From DATKGL01 sp035510795 (GTDB taxonomy: Bacteria; Patescibacteriota; Saccharimonadia; Saccharimonadales; UBA4665), in contig DATKGL010000009.1 of the NCBI GenBank assembly GCA_035510795.1, forward strand, positions 1-13,227: 13,227 nt of DNA. Direction: 5' to 3'. The position numbers were made by a program, and so were the translations under genes. The notes under the pieces are model-generated. The model worked only from the letters and a program-made list of their open reading frames with translations, was not told where the DNA came from and did no database searches. Position 1 is the stretch's first letter. Each line of letters begins with the position of its first letter. Positions 1 to 7,307 of the stretch are shown here, piece by piece.

Positions 1-59
1 TTTAACCGTTTTAATATCTGGGCTTTAACATCCGGACGAATAACATGACGTTTGGGCAT
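1..59 (-). CDS. Partial 5' end of a short basic, HTH/transposase OrfA-like protein
   Basis: Only the first 19 codons are inside the window; the gene continues past the left edge. On the minus strand the peptide begins MPKRHVIRPDVKAQILKRLK. The start ATG (59-57) has a strong Shine-Dalgarno GGAGG (72-68) 8 nt upstream. That spacing favours it over another ATG at 64-62, which is only 3 nt from the SD and in a different frame. The basic N-terminus followed by an 'I(L/I)KR(L/I)K'-type helix resembles the start of small helix-turn-helix proteins, including IS3-type OrfA proteins. Too little is present to decide. It is divergent from the large gene at 190 and may be controlled by the palindrome at 106-121. 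Confidence 0.55.
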   Translation of the reverse strand, partial: MPKRHVIRPDVKAQILKRL

Positions 60-105
60 AGCATGAACCTCCATTAACTAGTTTGTTAGCTATTGCTACT
101 TATTG

Positions 106-121
106 TAGACAATACTGTCTA
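106..121. promoter_or_regulatory. 16-bp palindromic operator-like site in the divergent intergenic region
   Basis: A perfect 6-bp inverted repeat, TAGACA-atac-TGTCTA, lies between the divergent genes at 59 (minus) and 190 (plus). It overlaps -10-like hexamers on both strands: TACAAT reading minus at 107-102, and TAGAAT reading plus at 120-125. No good -35 accompanies either hexamer. The geometry suits a dimeric repressor controlling one or both genes, possibly the truncated HTH-like gene itself. The palindrome is seen directly; its function is inferred. Confidence 0.45.
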
Positions 122-151
122 GAATAATGGGTACAGCACAATACGCCAAGC

Positions 152-180
152 TTGACTGATATCGCTATTTGTGTTATTGT
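152..180 (+). promoter_or_regulatory. Promoter with extended -10, giving a near-leaderless transcript
   Basis: A -35-like TTGACT (152-157) and a -10-like TATTGT (175-180) are separated by exactly 17 bp, and the -10 is preceded by TG-T (172-174), the extended -10 signature. Transcription would start near 186-188, only 2-4 nt before the ATG at 190. This agrees with the absence of any Shine-Dalgarno sequence there. The -10 matches the consensus at only four of six positions, so the call is moderate. Confidence 0.5.
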
Positions 181-189
181 AATTCTAAT

Positions 190-2616
190 ATGTTAGGCGA
201 ACTTCGAGTTGAGGACGCATTGGTCGCACGTCGTCAGATTATGGATGACGTGGCTAGCGATCCCGAATCAGCAATATGGCTTCTTGAAGAAGCAAAGCAA
301 GACCCCTATTACAGTGAGGCCTTGACTGCGTATGAGCTATTGTCTTCATTGCATATGGGTATTGTCAATCGCCTAGAAAGACTGGGCGAACAAAAAACTG
401 AAGAAAAAGTTCCAACCGACCAACAAGAGTCGCCTTCTGAAATTAACTGGGAACATATTCTTAATGAAGCGGTTGATGTCGACCAGGAAGCCTTCAAAAA
501 ACAAAAAGACATAATTATAAATGCTCACCACATAATTGAAGACCTTAGTCATAGCACTAATGGCAAAAGCAAGCTAGCCGACAAAAAATTAGTACGCCAG
601 CAAAGGCAAGCTCTTCATAGAGCACTCGGAGAATATTGGGCTCCAGAGGAATTTATTGACGACCCAGAGCTCACTAAAACCATTCTGGAGAGTTGGATGA
701 CAACCAGCTCAGTTCCCGAGTCGAAGAGGCAAATATACATCGGACTATTTACGGAAAGTATCAGCAAATATATAAGAAACCATCAAGCCGACCTTACGCC
801 AGAAAGTATAGCGAGTTTTATAGCATCGGTTGAAAAAGCTAGCATAGCCCAGGAATTAATGACCGATACATATATTAAAAGCTACTTTGAAAGCGTAACC
901 GGGAATGACCCGCAATCTGTCAGCGATAACTATTATAAATTTGTTCGCTCACTCTTAAGACTGTCAGATAACCCGGCGGCACTAATAAGGGGTCTTAAAA
1001 TTGCTATATTCGAGACCGATACTCTACCAATGGAGGGAAGATACCATAAAATGTGGTCAGTAGGCGCCCAAACACGCTATGACTTGACTGACATGCAAAT
1101 CAGAACCATGAGCGCCAACATGACTATACTTGAATTATGTCAACGATATCTGAAAAGAGGACCAAATGAAAACTTTCATCTAAAAATAGATCTTGAAGAT
1201 GTATTCAGTGATAACGAATTTGAACGATTATCCGGACTGCCGATAGAGACAAGGCAACAGTATGTCAAAGAAAACGCCAAAAGAATAAGAGGTCGGTTAG
1301 ATGACGTCCAAACGATATACATTCAACAAGTCAATATCGCCATAGCTAAGATAGGCATAGATGAGTACACCAGACGACATCGCGTCGGAGGCCTTATACA
1401 TGAGACTTTGCCTAGCGAGGAAATGTATAAGACAGTTCTTGAAGACTTAATTAGCGGAACAAATGCATACCAAGGGCATGTAGATGCCGTTTACCACTAC
1501 TTAGCCGAGAGGTATCCGGAGGATACCGATTTGTTAGAAGCGCTTCTTTTAAGTAGCGATGTGCTCATGGAAGAGTTCAGAGTTACCTATCCGGCAATGT
1601 CATTAGATACTAAGCAGTCAATGAAAGCCATAAAAGACTTCCCCGACTTAGAAAAAACAATACATAGAGCATTCGCAGATATAACACAGAGTGAGATAAC
1701 ATTGGACGAACAGCTCTTACCGGGGCCTAGAGAAAGGATACCACTCGGAGATGGCTTCATTATGGAAGTTCATGATATTGAAGAGGGTTTTGATGCTTAC
1801 GATGTAGATACAGAGGAAGTGGATATGAAATTAAACGAAGCCTGTGAAGCAGTCAGCAAACTAAAAGGAAAGGTTCGCCCATTTTCCATATTCAGCGTTG
1901 AAGATAATAACGGTAAACATATGGACGGCATTATCCGCAAGGAAACCGCTTTAGATAAAGGCGAGCTACATCCTTTGAACGAATTTTCAAGTTCTGACCT
2001 GCCTCACGAATATCAGCTGGAAGAAAGTGAAGACGACATAGATCAGAGAATAAACCATCTTTTTAATCGCTATTTAACAGACAGGCGAAGGTTTATGAAT
2101 AAGCGAGGGCTTATGGTTGTTTGGGAAACCACTGACGTCGGCGAAGTACAATTAGAAATCCATAAACATCCAAAAGATCCTCAAATATACGTTTGCAAAT
2201 GGAGAAACCAAGACAAAAGCGCCATTTTTCTGATAGATAGGGAATTTAGGATACAGCTCGGTAAAAAGAAAGCCACAGACAGTAAATTCCTTAAACAACT
2301 GAACCTTTTAGCAGCAAATGTATTAACTGGATATTTTACTCAACAAGCAGTTGAAAGCGAAGAAGGTACTATCGAGGAGGGTCGGGCAGGCGTCACTGAA
2401 AGGATAGCCCATTTACACCTACTGCCAAACGGTCAAAAATATAGCTATGAAGCTTGGGGCAATTGCCTAGAAGAACAAGGTCTCGATCTTGAAGTTCTCA
2501 GTAAATTACAACAGATAAAAAGAAAAACTAGCCGACAATCAACATATTACAAAGCATTGATAGCAGACGAAGAAGACAAAGGACCTTTGAGGATCAAACC
2601 TCTTAAACATTGGTAA
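190..2616 (+). CDS. Large soluble protein of unknown function (808 aa)
   Basis: I do not recognise this family. The protein is hydrophilic and acidic, with no signal peptide or membrane segment. The first ~480 residues look mostly helical; the last ~300 look mixed alpha/beta, with charged stretches rich in Glu/Asp and Lys. It has four Cys, not clustered as a metal site, and no Walker or nuclease motif that I can identify. The frame is open back to a TTG at 169, but that would add an odd CYCNSN leader. ATG 190 is preferred because a promoter at 152-180 would start transcription 2-4 nt upstream of it, and neither start has a Shine-Dalgarno. Base composition is more AT-rich than the T4SS operon downstream, and AGA/AGG arginine codons are frequent. 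A 245-nt gap with its own promoters separates it from that operon, so shared function cannot be assumed. Confidence 0.85.
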   Translation: MLGELRVEDALVARRQIMDDVASDPESAIWLLEEAKQDPYYSEALTAYELLSSLHMGIVNRLERLGEQKTEEKVPTDQQESPSEINWEHILNEAVDVDQEAFKKQKDIIINAHHIIEDLSHSTNGKSKLADKKLVRQQRQALHRALGEYWAPEEFIDDPELTKTILESWMTTSSVPESKRQIYIGLFTESISKYIRNHQADLTPESIASFIASVEKASIAQELMTDTYIKSYFESVTGNDPQSVSDNYYKFVRSLLRLSDNPAALIRGLKIAIFETDTLPMEGRYHKMWSVGAQTRYDLTDMQIRTMSANMTILELCQRYLKRGPNENFHLKIDLEDVFSDNEFERLSGLPIETRQQYVKENAKRIRGRLDDVQTIYIQQVNIAIAKIGIDEYTRRHRVGGLIHETLPSEEMYKTVLEDLISGTNAYQGHVDAVYHYLAERYPEDTDLLEALLLSSDVLMEEFRVTYPAMSLDTKQSMKAIKDFPDLEKTIHRAFADITQSEITLDEQLLPGPRERIPLGDGFIMEVHDIEEGFDAYDVDTEEVDMKLNEACEAVSKLKGKVRPFSIFSVEDNNGKHMDGIIRKETALDKGELHPLNEFSSSDLPHEYQLEESEDDIDQRINHLFNRYLTDRRRFMNKRGLMVVWETTDVGEVQLEIHKHPKDPQIYVCKWRNQDKSAIFLIDREFRIQLGKKKATDSKFLKQLNLLAANVLTGYFTQQAVESEEGTIEEGRAGVTERIAHLHLLPNGQKYSYEAWGNCLEEQGLDLEVLSKLQQIKRKTSRQSTYYKALIADEEDKGPLRIKPLKHW

Positions 2617-2678
2617 TTTTGGTTTTGTAAATAGAATTTGATAGTAAACTGTTTATTCTCTGAGTTTTGAAGTATGTC

Positions 2679-2743
2679 CACTGGGGGGAGCCAATATTAA
2701 ATTTTTTAATTGCTACTTTCTATCAAGGAATAGTTACCCAGTG
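2679..2743. repeat. Distant inverted repeat CACTGGG/CCCAGTG in the gap
   Basis: CACTGGG (2679-2685) is matched by its exact complement CCCAGTG (2737-2743), closing a 51-nt interior. The interior holds a run of G, a small AT hairpin (ATTAAA-ttt-TTTAAT, 2696-2710) and AT-rich sequence. The arms are unusually GC-rich for this gap. It could be a structured leader, part of a small RNA, or a paired operator; a 7-bp match across 51 nt may also be chance. No terminator T-run follows the right arm. The remainder of the gap 2617-2861 holds the promoter candidates listed separately and no gene that I can support. Confidence 0.3.
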
Positions 2744-2749
2744 TCATTA

Positions 2750-2779
2750 TTGACATAAATAACCGTAGTTAATTATATA
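2750..2779 (+). promoter_or_regulatory. Upstream candidate promoter for the T4SS operon
   Basis: A consensus -35 TTGACA (2750-2755) is followed after 18 bp by TATATA (2774-2779). It would give a leader of about 75 nt before the pilin gene. It lies 60 bp upstream of a second TTGACA promoter. Either or both may be used. Confidence 0.35.
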
Positions 2780-2809
2780 GAATAAAGCTTATGTATTAAA
2801 TAATAACTA

Positions 2810-2838
2810 TTGACATTAGTCAAATCGTTAGGTATTCT
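2810..2838 (+). promoter_or_regulatory. Main candidate promoter of the T4SS operon with overlapping inverted repeat
   Basis: A consensus -35 TTGACA (2810-2815), a 17-bp spacer and a -10 TATTCT (2833-2838) place the transcription start near 2845, just before the strong Shine-Dalgarno AGGAGGG (2851-2857) of the pilin gene. The -35 is part of a perfect inverted repeat TTGAC-atta-GTCAA (2810-2823). A repressor bound there would block the -35. The promoter elements and repeat are seen; regulation is inferred. Confidence 0.6.
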
Positions 2839-2861
2839 TACGCTGAACTAAGGAGGGATAT

Positions 2862-3203
2862 ATGAAAACGAATCTTATAGTGAAGTTCACTTCACTATAT
2901 GTGGCTTTCGGTGTGCCTTTAATATTCAGTAATAGGGCCCTGGCGGCGACAGCAGACGTAACCAGTGTAAGCAATTTTATACAAAGCCTCATAGAGGTTA
3001 TTGCAGGACTTGCCGGTCTTATAGCGACCGGCTTTTTTGTAATGGGGGGATTTAGCTATATCACCAGCTCCGGCAATCCCGAGCACTTAGATAAAGCTAA
3101 ACGTACCCTGATGTATTCAGGTATAGGCCTGGTGATTGTGATTGCCGCCTTCGTCCTCAGTAATATTGTGACGACTTTAGCGACTAACGCCTTCGGGAGT
3201 TAA
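2862..3203 (+). CDS. T4SS pilin, VirB2/TrbC-like (113 aa)
   Basis: This is the small pilin-like subunit of a type IV secretion system, the VirB2/TrbC-type family common in Patescibacteria. Residues 1-28 form a signal peptide with a basic start, a hydrophobic core and a probable cleavage at ALA|A (28/29). The mature protein has two hydrophobic helices (about 45-65 and 84-106) joined by a polar loop containing GGFSYITSSGNPEHLDKAKR. The GG.(x)Y.TSSG.P...(x)AKR pattern in such a loop is the hallmark of this family. In VirB2-type pili the loop lies between the two membrane helices and subunits assemble into an extracellular tube. The ATG is 4-5 nt after AGGAGGG, a strong site, which suits a subunit needed in many copies. 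It is the first gene of the operon, 4 nt before a gene whose N-terminus carries a second copy of the same domain. Confidence 0.9.
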   Translation: MKTNLIVKFTSLYVAFGVPLIFSNRALAATADVTSVSNFIQSLIEVIAGLAGLIATGFFVMGGFSYITSSGNPEHLDKAKRTLMYSGIGLVIVIAAFVLSNIVTTLATNAFGS

Positions 3204-3207
3204 TCCC

Positions 3208-4455
3208 ATGAGAGGACACGCAGTCATCTTAATTTCCAAGATGGCTGACGTGTCAGCCGCCGGCACTGCCATGAAAGCCTTCGTTACGCCGGTTGTGCTA
3301 GTGTTGGGCGGTCTGGCCGGCTTAGCCGCAACCTTCTTCCTAGTAACCGGTGGTATCAACTATATGACCAGCTCCGGTCAGCCGGATAAGCTGGAACACG
3401 CCAAGAGGGTTATCCGTAACGCTCTGATCGGTCTGGCGATTGTAATTGCGGCAACCGTCCTGACTGGTATTCTATCTCACGCTTATCAAAGCTCCGGTGG
3501 GGCGGGGCTGGGCAATATGCCAACGCTGAGTGCTATTCAGCCGGCGAAAGTTTCGGGCGGTCTGATTAATGTCCTAGTAGATGCCATCGTCGGACTGTTT
3601 AGAAATATTATTGAGTCGGCAGCTACGCCTTTTATTGATGCCCTGAAGTACTTTACCCGTGGGACGCCGTTAATGGCCGCTAATTCCAGTGTTTTTGGTT
3701 TGTGGCTGGCGATAGTCGGCATTGCCGATGCCTTGTTTGTGCTGGTCGTGGTGCTACTGGGCTTTCATATTATGAGTGCCGCCACCCTGGGACTGGATGA
3801 GATTGATTTTAAGCATATGCTGCCGCAACTGGCTCTGGCCTTTCTACTGATAAATACCTCGATCTTTGCGGTTGACGGCATTATCAGCTTATCGAACGGT
3901 ATGATTGATGCGCTCTATGCTTCATTTCCGATCGGGGCAGTCTGGACGTCGCTGTCTAACGTGACCGCCCAGGCCGGGGCCCTCAGCTTGGTGGTTTTGC
4001 TGATTATGGTGGCTTTTTTGGTGTTGGCGGTGATTCTGGTGATTTACTACGTTACCCGTTTAGTGACGCTTTACGTCGGCGCCATCCTATCGCCGTTGGT
4101 CGTACTGCTTTGGCTGATCCCCGGCTTTAAAGACTTTGCCATGACCGCCGTCAAGACCTACCTGACAACTGTTTTTGTATTGTTTGTCCATGTCGTGATT
4201 CTGCTATTGGCAGCTTCGATCTTTGCCGGCATGGTAGCCAGCAGTTCCAGCGGTACGCTAGACCCAATTATGTCGGTAGTAGTTGGACTGGCTACGCTGA
4301 TGACACTGCTTAAAACCCAGGGTGTTTTAATGCAACTTAACTACGCCAGCGTGGCTCCCAAGGCGATGCGTAAACTGGGCAGCCAATTTATGACCGGCGT
4401 CAGTTATATAACAAAATCAAGGTCAACAAGTTCGACTAAGGAGGCCAGCGAATGA
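3208..4455 (+). CDS. VirB6/TrbL-like membrane channel protein with an N-terminal pilin-like domain (415 aa)
   Basis: This is a polytopic inner-membrane protein, probably the VirB6-like channel subunit. Residues ~25-90 form a second pilin-type domain: two helices around a loop with NYMTSSGQPDKLEHAKR. By hand alignment they match the preceding pilin at 32 of 55 positions. Unlike the pilin, this copy has no clear cleavable signal peptide, so it should remain tethered. After a linker (~91-160) come at least four hydrophobic blocks (about 162-190, 205-230, 258-306, 315-343) and a weaker one at 352-376, then a basic Ser/Thr-rich tail. This topology resembles VirB6/TrbL proteins; assignment rests on topology and position, since the family diverges strongly. 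ATG 3208 follows GGGAG (3195-3199) by 8 nt. A second ATG at 3241 lacks an SD. Its stop overlaps the next start (ATGA). Confidence 0.85.
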   Translation: MRGHAVILISKMADVSAAGTAMKAFVTPVVLVLGGLAGLAATFFLVTGGINYMTSSGQPDKLEHAKRVIRNALIGLAIVIAATVLTGILSHAYQSSGGAGLGNMPTLSAIQPAKVSGGLINVLVDAIVGLFRNIIESAATPFIDALKYFTRGTPLMAANSSVFGLWLAIVGIADALFVLVVVLLGFHIMSAATLGLDEIDFKHMLPQLALAFLLINTSIFAVDGIISLSNGMIDALYASFPIGAVWTSLSNVTAQAGALSLVVLLIMVAFLVLAVILVIYYVTRLVTLYVGAILSPLVVLLWLIPGFKDFAMTAVKTYLTTVFVLFVHVVILLLAASIFAGMVASSSSGTLDPIMSVVVGLATLMTLLKTQGVLMQLNYASVAPKAMRKLGSQFMTGVSYITKSRSTSSTKEASE

Positions 4456-4967
4456 AAACTACAACCGTACCAGCTCAAGTAACAACCGTCGAAGACAAGA
4501 TTGCCGGTAGCTTGACGTTGCCGCAGCTGTTTCTGTTAATAGCTCCCATATTCGTCGCCAGCGCTATCTATCTGATAATCCCGCCGGTCATGCATCTAAC
4601 TATTATTAAATGCGCCATTAGTTTTTTTATCTGGTTGACGGGGGGTATTATGGCGATCCGGCTGAAAGATAAAATAGTTCTGCTCTGGCTGGTGGTACTA
4701 ATTCACTATGCTGTTCGGCCGAGGTATTACATCTTTAACAAAAACGATATGTACTTACGCCGGGCAAACAATGACATCGAACCTGATCAGCCGGACGACA
4801 AGGCCGAGGATGGGGAAGAGCCAGTCGCTGCTAGTCGCCTGACAGATATTTTGACGCCCCTACAGCGGTTGCGGCTGGAAACCGCGATGGCTGATCCTAG
4901 GGCTAAATTGCACTTTAGAAATAACCGCAAAGGAGGTCTGCGTGTCCATATTACAGAAGTCAAATAA
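4452..4967 (+). CDS. PrgI-family, VirB3-like T4SS membrane protein (171 aa)
   Basis: This protein looks like the PrgI family, small membrane proteins found beside VirB4 in Gram-positive and Patescibacteria T4SS and regarded as VirB3 counterparts. The N-terminus (VPAQVTTVEDKIAGSLTLPQ) has the family's typical 'P.(x)..(x)EDKI.G.LT..Q' pattern. It is followed by two or three hydrophobic helices (about 26-44, 48-67 and 71-86) and the motif RPRYYIFNKND. The remaining ~70 residues are a charged cytoplasmic tail with an acidic stretch near 112-123. In related systems VirB3 anchors the VirB4 ATPase to the membrane, and the order here (PrgI directly before VirB4) fits that. The start overlaps the previous stop in ATGA, with AAGGAGG 7 nt upstream. 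The 3' end overlaps the next gene by 26 nt. Confidence 0.85.
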   Translation: MKTTTVPAQVTTVEDKIAGSLTLPQLFLLIAPIFVASAIYLIIPPVMHLTIIKCAISFFIWLTGGIMAIRLKDKIVLLWLVVLIHYAVRPRYYIFNKNDMYLRRANNDIEPDQPDDKAEDGEEPVAASRLTDILTPLQRLRLETAMADPRAKLHFRNNRKGGLRVHITEVK

Positions 4968-5553
4968 AAAGCTCAGCTCGCGTCACCAGATCGATATCAA
5001 GGGTGCCCGCGATAACGTCTTGCTGCTGCCGGGAGGCCGCTACCGCATGATATTACAAGTCTCAGCCGTTAATTTTGAGCTTAAAAGCGAAGCTGAACAG
5101 GACGCCCTGATCGATACCTATCAGAGTTTCTTAAACGCCCTGCCGTGTCAGCTGCAGGTACTAGTCCGGATCAGGGAAATGGATATGGATAAATACATTG
5201 AGGATTTTCAGGCTAATTTACTTGGTGAGCCGGAAGCCGTCTATAAGGCCCAGGTAGCCAATTACGTGGAGTTCGTCAGCGACTTAATTACCACTAATAA
5301 GATTTTAGCCCGTCATTTCTATGTGATTATTCCTTATGCCACCCAGGATCAGGACTTTGATCTGATAAAAGAACAGCTAAGCTTGTCAGCTGATATCGTA
5401 GCCAAGGGTCTCAGCCGGCTGGGGATGCAAAGCCGGGAACTAAGCAGTCTGGAAATGCTGGACTTGTTTTACAGTTTCTATAATCCCCGCCAGGCTAAGC
5501 GCCAGCCGCTGCTCAATCAAACCTTTGAGCTGCTGGGGAGGTCATACCTATGA
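4942..5553 (+). CDS. VirB4/TraC N-terminal domain-like protein, separate reading frame (203 aa)
   Basis: This small soluble protein sits between PrgI and the VirB4 ATPase and overlaps both. It begins with GTG at 4942, chosen because AAGGAGGT (4930-4937) lies 4 nt upstream. It has no membrane segment and no Walker motif. The features visible (a strand-rich start with a 'GRYRMILQVSAVNFELKSE'-type segment, a helix 'EQDALIDTYQSFLNALP', a strand 'LQVLVRIREMD', and later 'HFYVIIPY') resemble the N-terminal substructure of VirB4/TraC ATPases, which in many Gram-positive and CPR systems is encoded by a separate gene. It probably binds the ATPase or docks it to the PrgI protein. Its stop overlaps the ATPase start as ATGA, consistent with translational coupling and balanced synthesis. 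Function is inferred from position and fold-like pattern. Confidence 0.75.
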   Translation: MSILQKSNKKLSSRHQIDIKGARDNVLLLPGGRYRMILQVSAVNFELKSEAEQDALIDTYQSFLNALPCQLQVLVRIREMDMDKYIEDFQANLLGEPEAVYKAQVANYVEFVSDLITTNKILARHFYVIIPYATQDQDFDLIKEQLSLSADIVAKGLSRLGMQSRELSSLEMLDLFYSFYNPRQAKRQPLLNQTFELLGRSYL

Positions 5554-7307
5554 AAGACTTCTATGAGATGATTGTCATTCCCAAAACCAAGTACGATGAC
5601 TGGCGGCTGCGCCGGGACCAGCGCCCCAAGGAACTGGCGCTCAGTTACGGTGAACAGGATGAGATCGATATCCTCTCCTATAGCGGCTTGGAAGAACAGA
5701 CCAGTTACCTGATTATAGATAATCAGTTTGTCCGGACACTGTTTATTTCCGGCTATCCGTTTGTGGCCAGCTCCGGCTGGCTGAACAGTCTGATTAACTT
5801 CAACCATAATGCCGATATTTCCTACCATATGAGCCACGTTGATGCCCAGCAAGCTTTGCCCAAACTGCACCGTAAAATCACCGAGTTGGAATCAACCAAG
5901 CGAGCCATGCAGCGCTCCGGTAAAATTATCGGGCCGGAGATCACTGATCCACTGGAATCGGCTCAAGGTTTGCGTGATAAAATTCTGCGCGGGCAAGAAA
6001 AACTGTTCCAGGTTTCAATCTACGTGACGATCACGACTGATTCCTTGGCCGAGCTGGATAAGACGACCAAGTTGCTGGAGACTGTCCTCTCCGCCCGGCT
6101 GTTTTATACCAAAGTCGCCCGTTATCAGCAGTTGGATGGTTTGCAATCGGTTTTACCCAGAGGCGAGGATATCCTCAGTCAAAAGCGTAACTTAGACAGC
6201 AGTTCGGCGGCCCTGACATTCCCGTTTATGAGCTCCGAGCTGGTACAGGAGTCCGGCATTCTCTACGGTGTTAATAAGTCTAATAACTCGCTGGTTATTT
6301 TAGACCGCTTCAGTTTGCATAATGCCAACAGCATCGTTTTTGCTCAGTCCGGCAGCGGTAAGAGTTATGCTACTAAAGTCGAGATCCTGCGCCAATTGAT
6401 GCAAGGCACCAAAGTCATCGTGATTGATCCGGAGCGTGAGTATAAGCGCCTGAGCGAGTCAGTTAAGGGTACTTATATCAAACTCTCAGCCCAGTCCCGG
6501 GAAAAAATTAACCCGTTTGATGTCGCCGCCACCAACCGCAGCCGCCAAGATTTATCGGAGCACACCCAAGACTTGACTGAAGTCATTTCACTGATGGCTG
6601 AGGGACTTAGCTCACCCGAAAAGGCAGCTGTCGATAAAGCCATCCTTAAAATGTATAAGGCGGCCAAGAAAGGCATGCCGCTGTTGGAAGATCTCTACCG
6701 CGAGTTGCATAATCTCGGGCAACTGAAACTATGTGAGAGGCTGGAGAAATATATCAGTGGCTCACTGGCCGATGTCTTTAACGCCCAGACCAACATTGAG
6801 CTCGGTAACCGGCTGGTAATTTTCGATATTAAAGATATGCCCGAATCGCTGCGCCAGATCATGATGCTGATTATCTCTAACTTTGTTGCTAATCAGGTCA
6901 AAGCTAACCCCGAGAAACGGCTGCTGGTAATTGATGAGGGCTGGGTACTGTTGCAGCACGAGGAAAGCGCCCGTTTTGTGGCCTCCCTGGTACGGCGTTC
7001 GCGCAAGTATTACTTAGGCGTGTCGATTATCTCGCAGCAGGCCAGTGATTTTCTGAAAAATGATTACGGGCGGGCAATTGCTTCGCAAAGTTCACTAAGG
7101 ATTCTAATGAGGCAAGATACCACCACCATTAAGTACGTTGTGTCGGAGTTTAACTTAAGCGAGTACGAGCGGAACTTCCTACTGACCTGCGATAAAGGCG
7201 AGGCGCTGATCATTGCCGATCAAAACCACGTTGCCGTCAAAGTCGTCGCTTCCGCCAAGGAACACCCGCTGATAACAACTAATCCGGCGGAACTCTATCA
7301 CCTATGA
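5550..7307 (+). CDS. virB4: VirB4-like T4SS ATPase (585 aa)
   Basis: This is a cytoplasmic ATPase that powers pilus assembly and substrate transfer. Residues ~1-245 form an N-terminal domain without nucleotide motifs. The RecA-like motor begins near 246. The Walker A is AQSGSGKS (265-272), with Ala where Gly is usual at the first position, a common variant in this family. The Walker B is LLVIDEG with D462 and E463, followed by RRSRKY and a Q-containing IISQQASDF motif typical of VirB4/TraC proteins. Classical VirB4 has about 800 residues; here the missing N-terminal part is supplied by the overlapping 203-aa gene upstream. The ATG overlaps the upstream stop (ATGA), with GGGGAGGT 7 nt before it, and the 3' end overlaps the CHAP gene start in the same way. 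Confidence 0.93.
   Translation: MKDFYEMIVIPKTKYDDWRLRRDQRPKELALSYGEQDEIDILSYSGLEEQTSYLIIDNQFVRTLFISGYPFVASSGWLNSLINFNHNADISYHMSHVDAQQALPKLHRKITELESTKRAMQRSGKIIGPEITDPLESAQGLRDKILRGQEKLFQVSIYVTITTDSLAELDKTTKLLETVLSARLFYTKVARYQQLDGLQSVLPRGEDILSQKRNLDSSSAALTFPFMSSELVQESGILYGVNKSNNSLVILDRFSLHNANSIVFAQSGSGKSYATKVEILRQLMQGTKVIVIDPEREYKRLSESVKGTYIKLSAQSREKINPFDVAATNRSRQDLSEHTQDLTEVISLMAEGLSSPEKAAVDKAILKMYKAAKKGMPLLEDLYRELHNLGQLKLCERLEKYISGSLADVFNAQTNIELGNRLVIFDIKDMPESLRQIMMLIISNFVANQVKANPEKRLLVIDEGWVLLQHEESARFVASLVRRSRKYYLGVSIISQQASDFLKNDYGRAIASQSSLRILMRQDTTTIKYVVSEFNLSEYERNFLLTCDKGEALIIADQNHVAVKVVASAKEHPLITTNPAELYHL

Noticed and set aside
169..189. TTG start for the 808-aa protein
   Set aside because: It adds an unlikely CYCNSN leader, has no ribosome site and lies within the predicted promoter.
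5550..5553. Frameshift splitting one VirB4 gene into two
   Set aside because: The ATGA overlap has a strong Shine-Dalgarno at a correct distance, and the same overlap style recurs across the operon, so two real genes are more likely.
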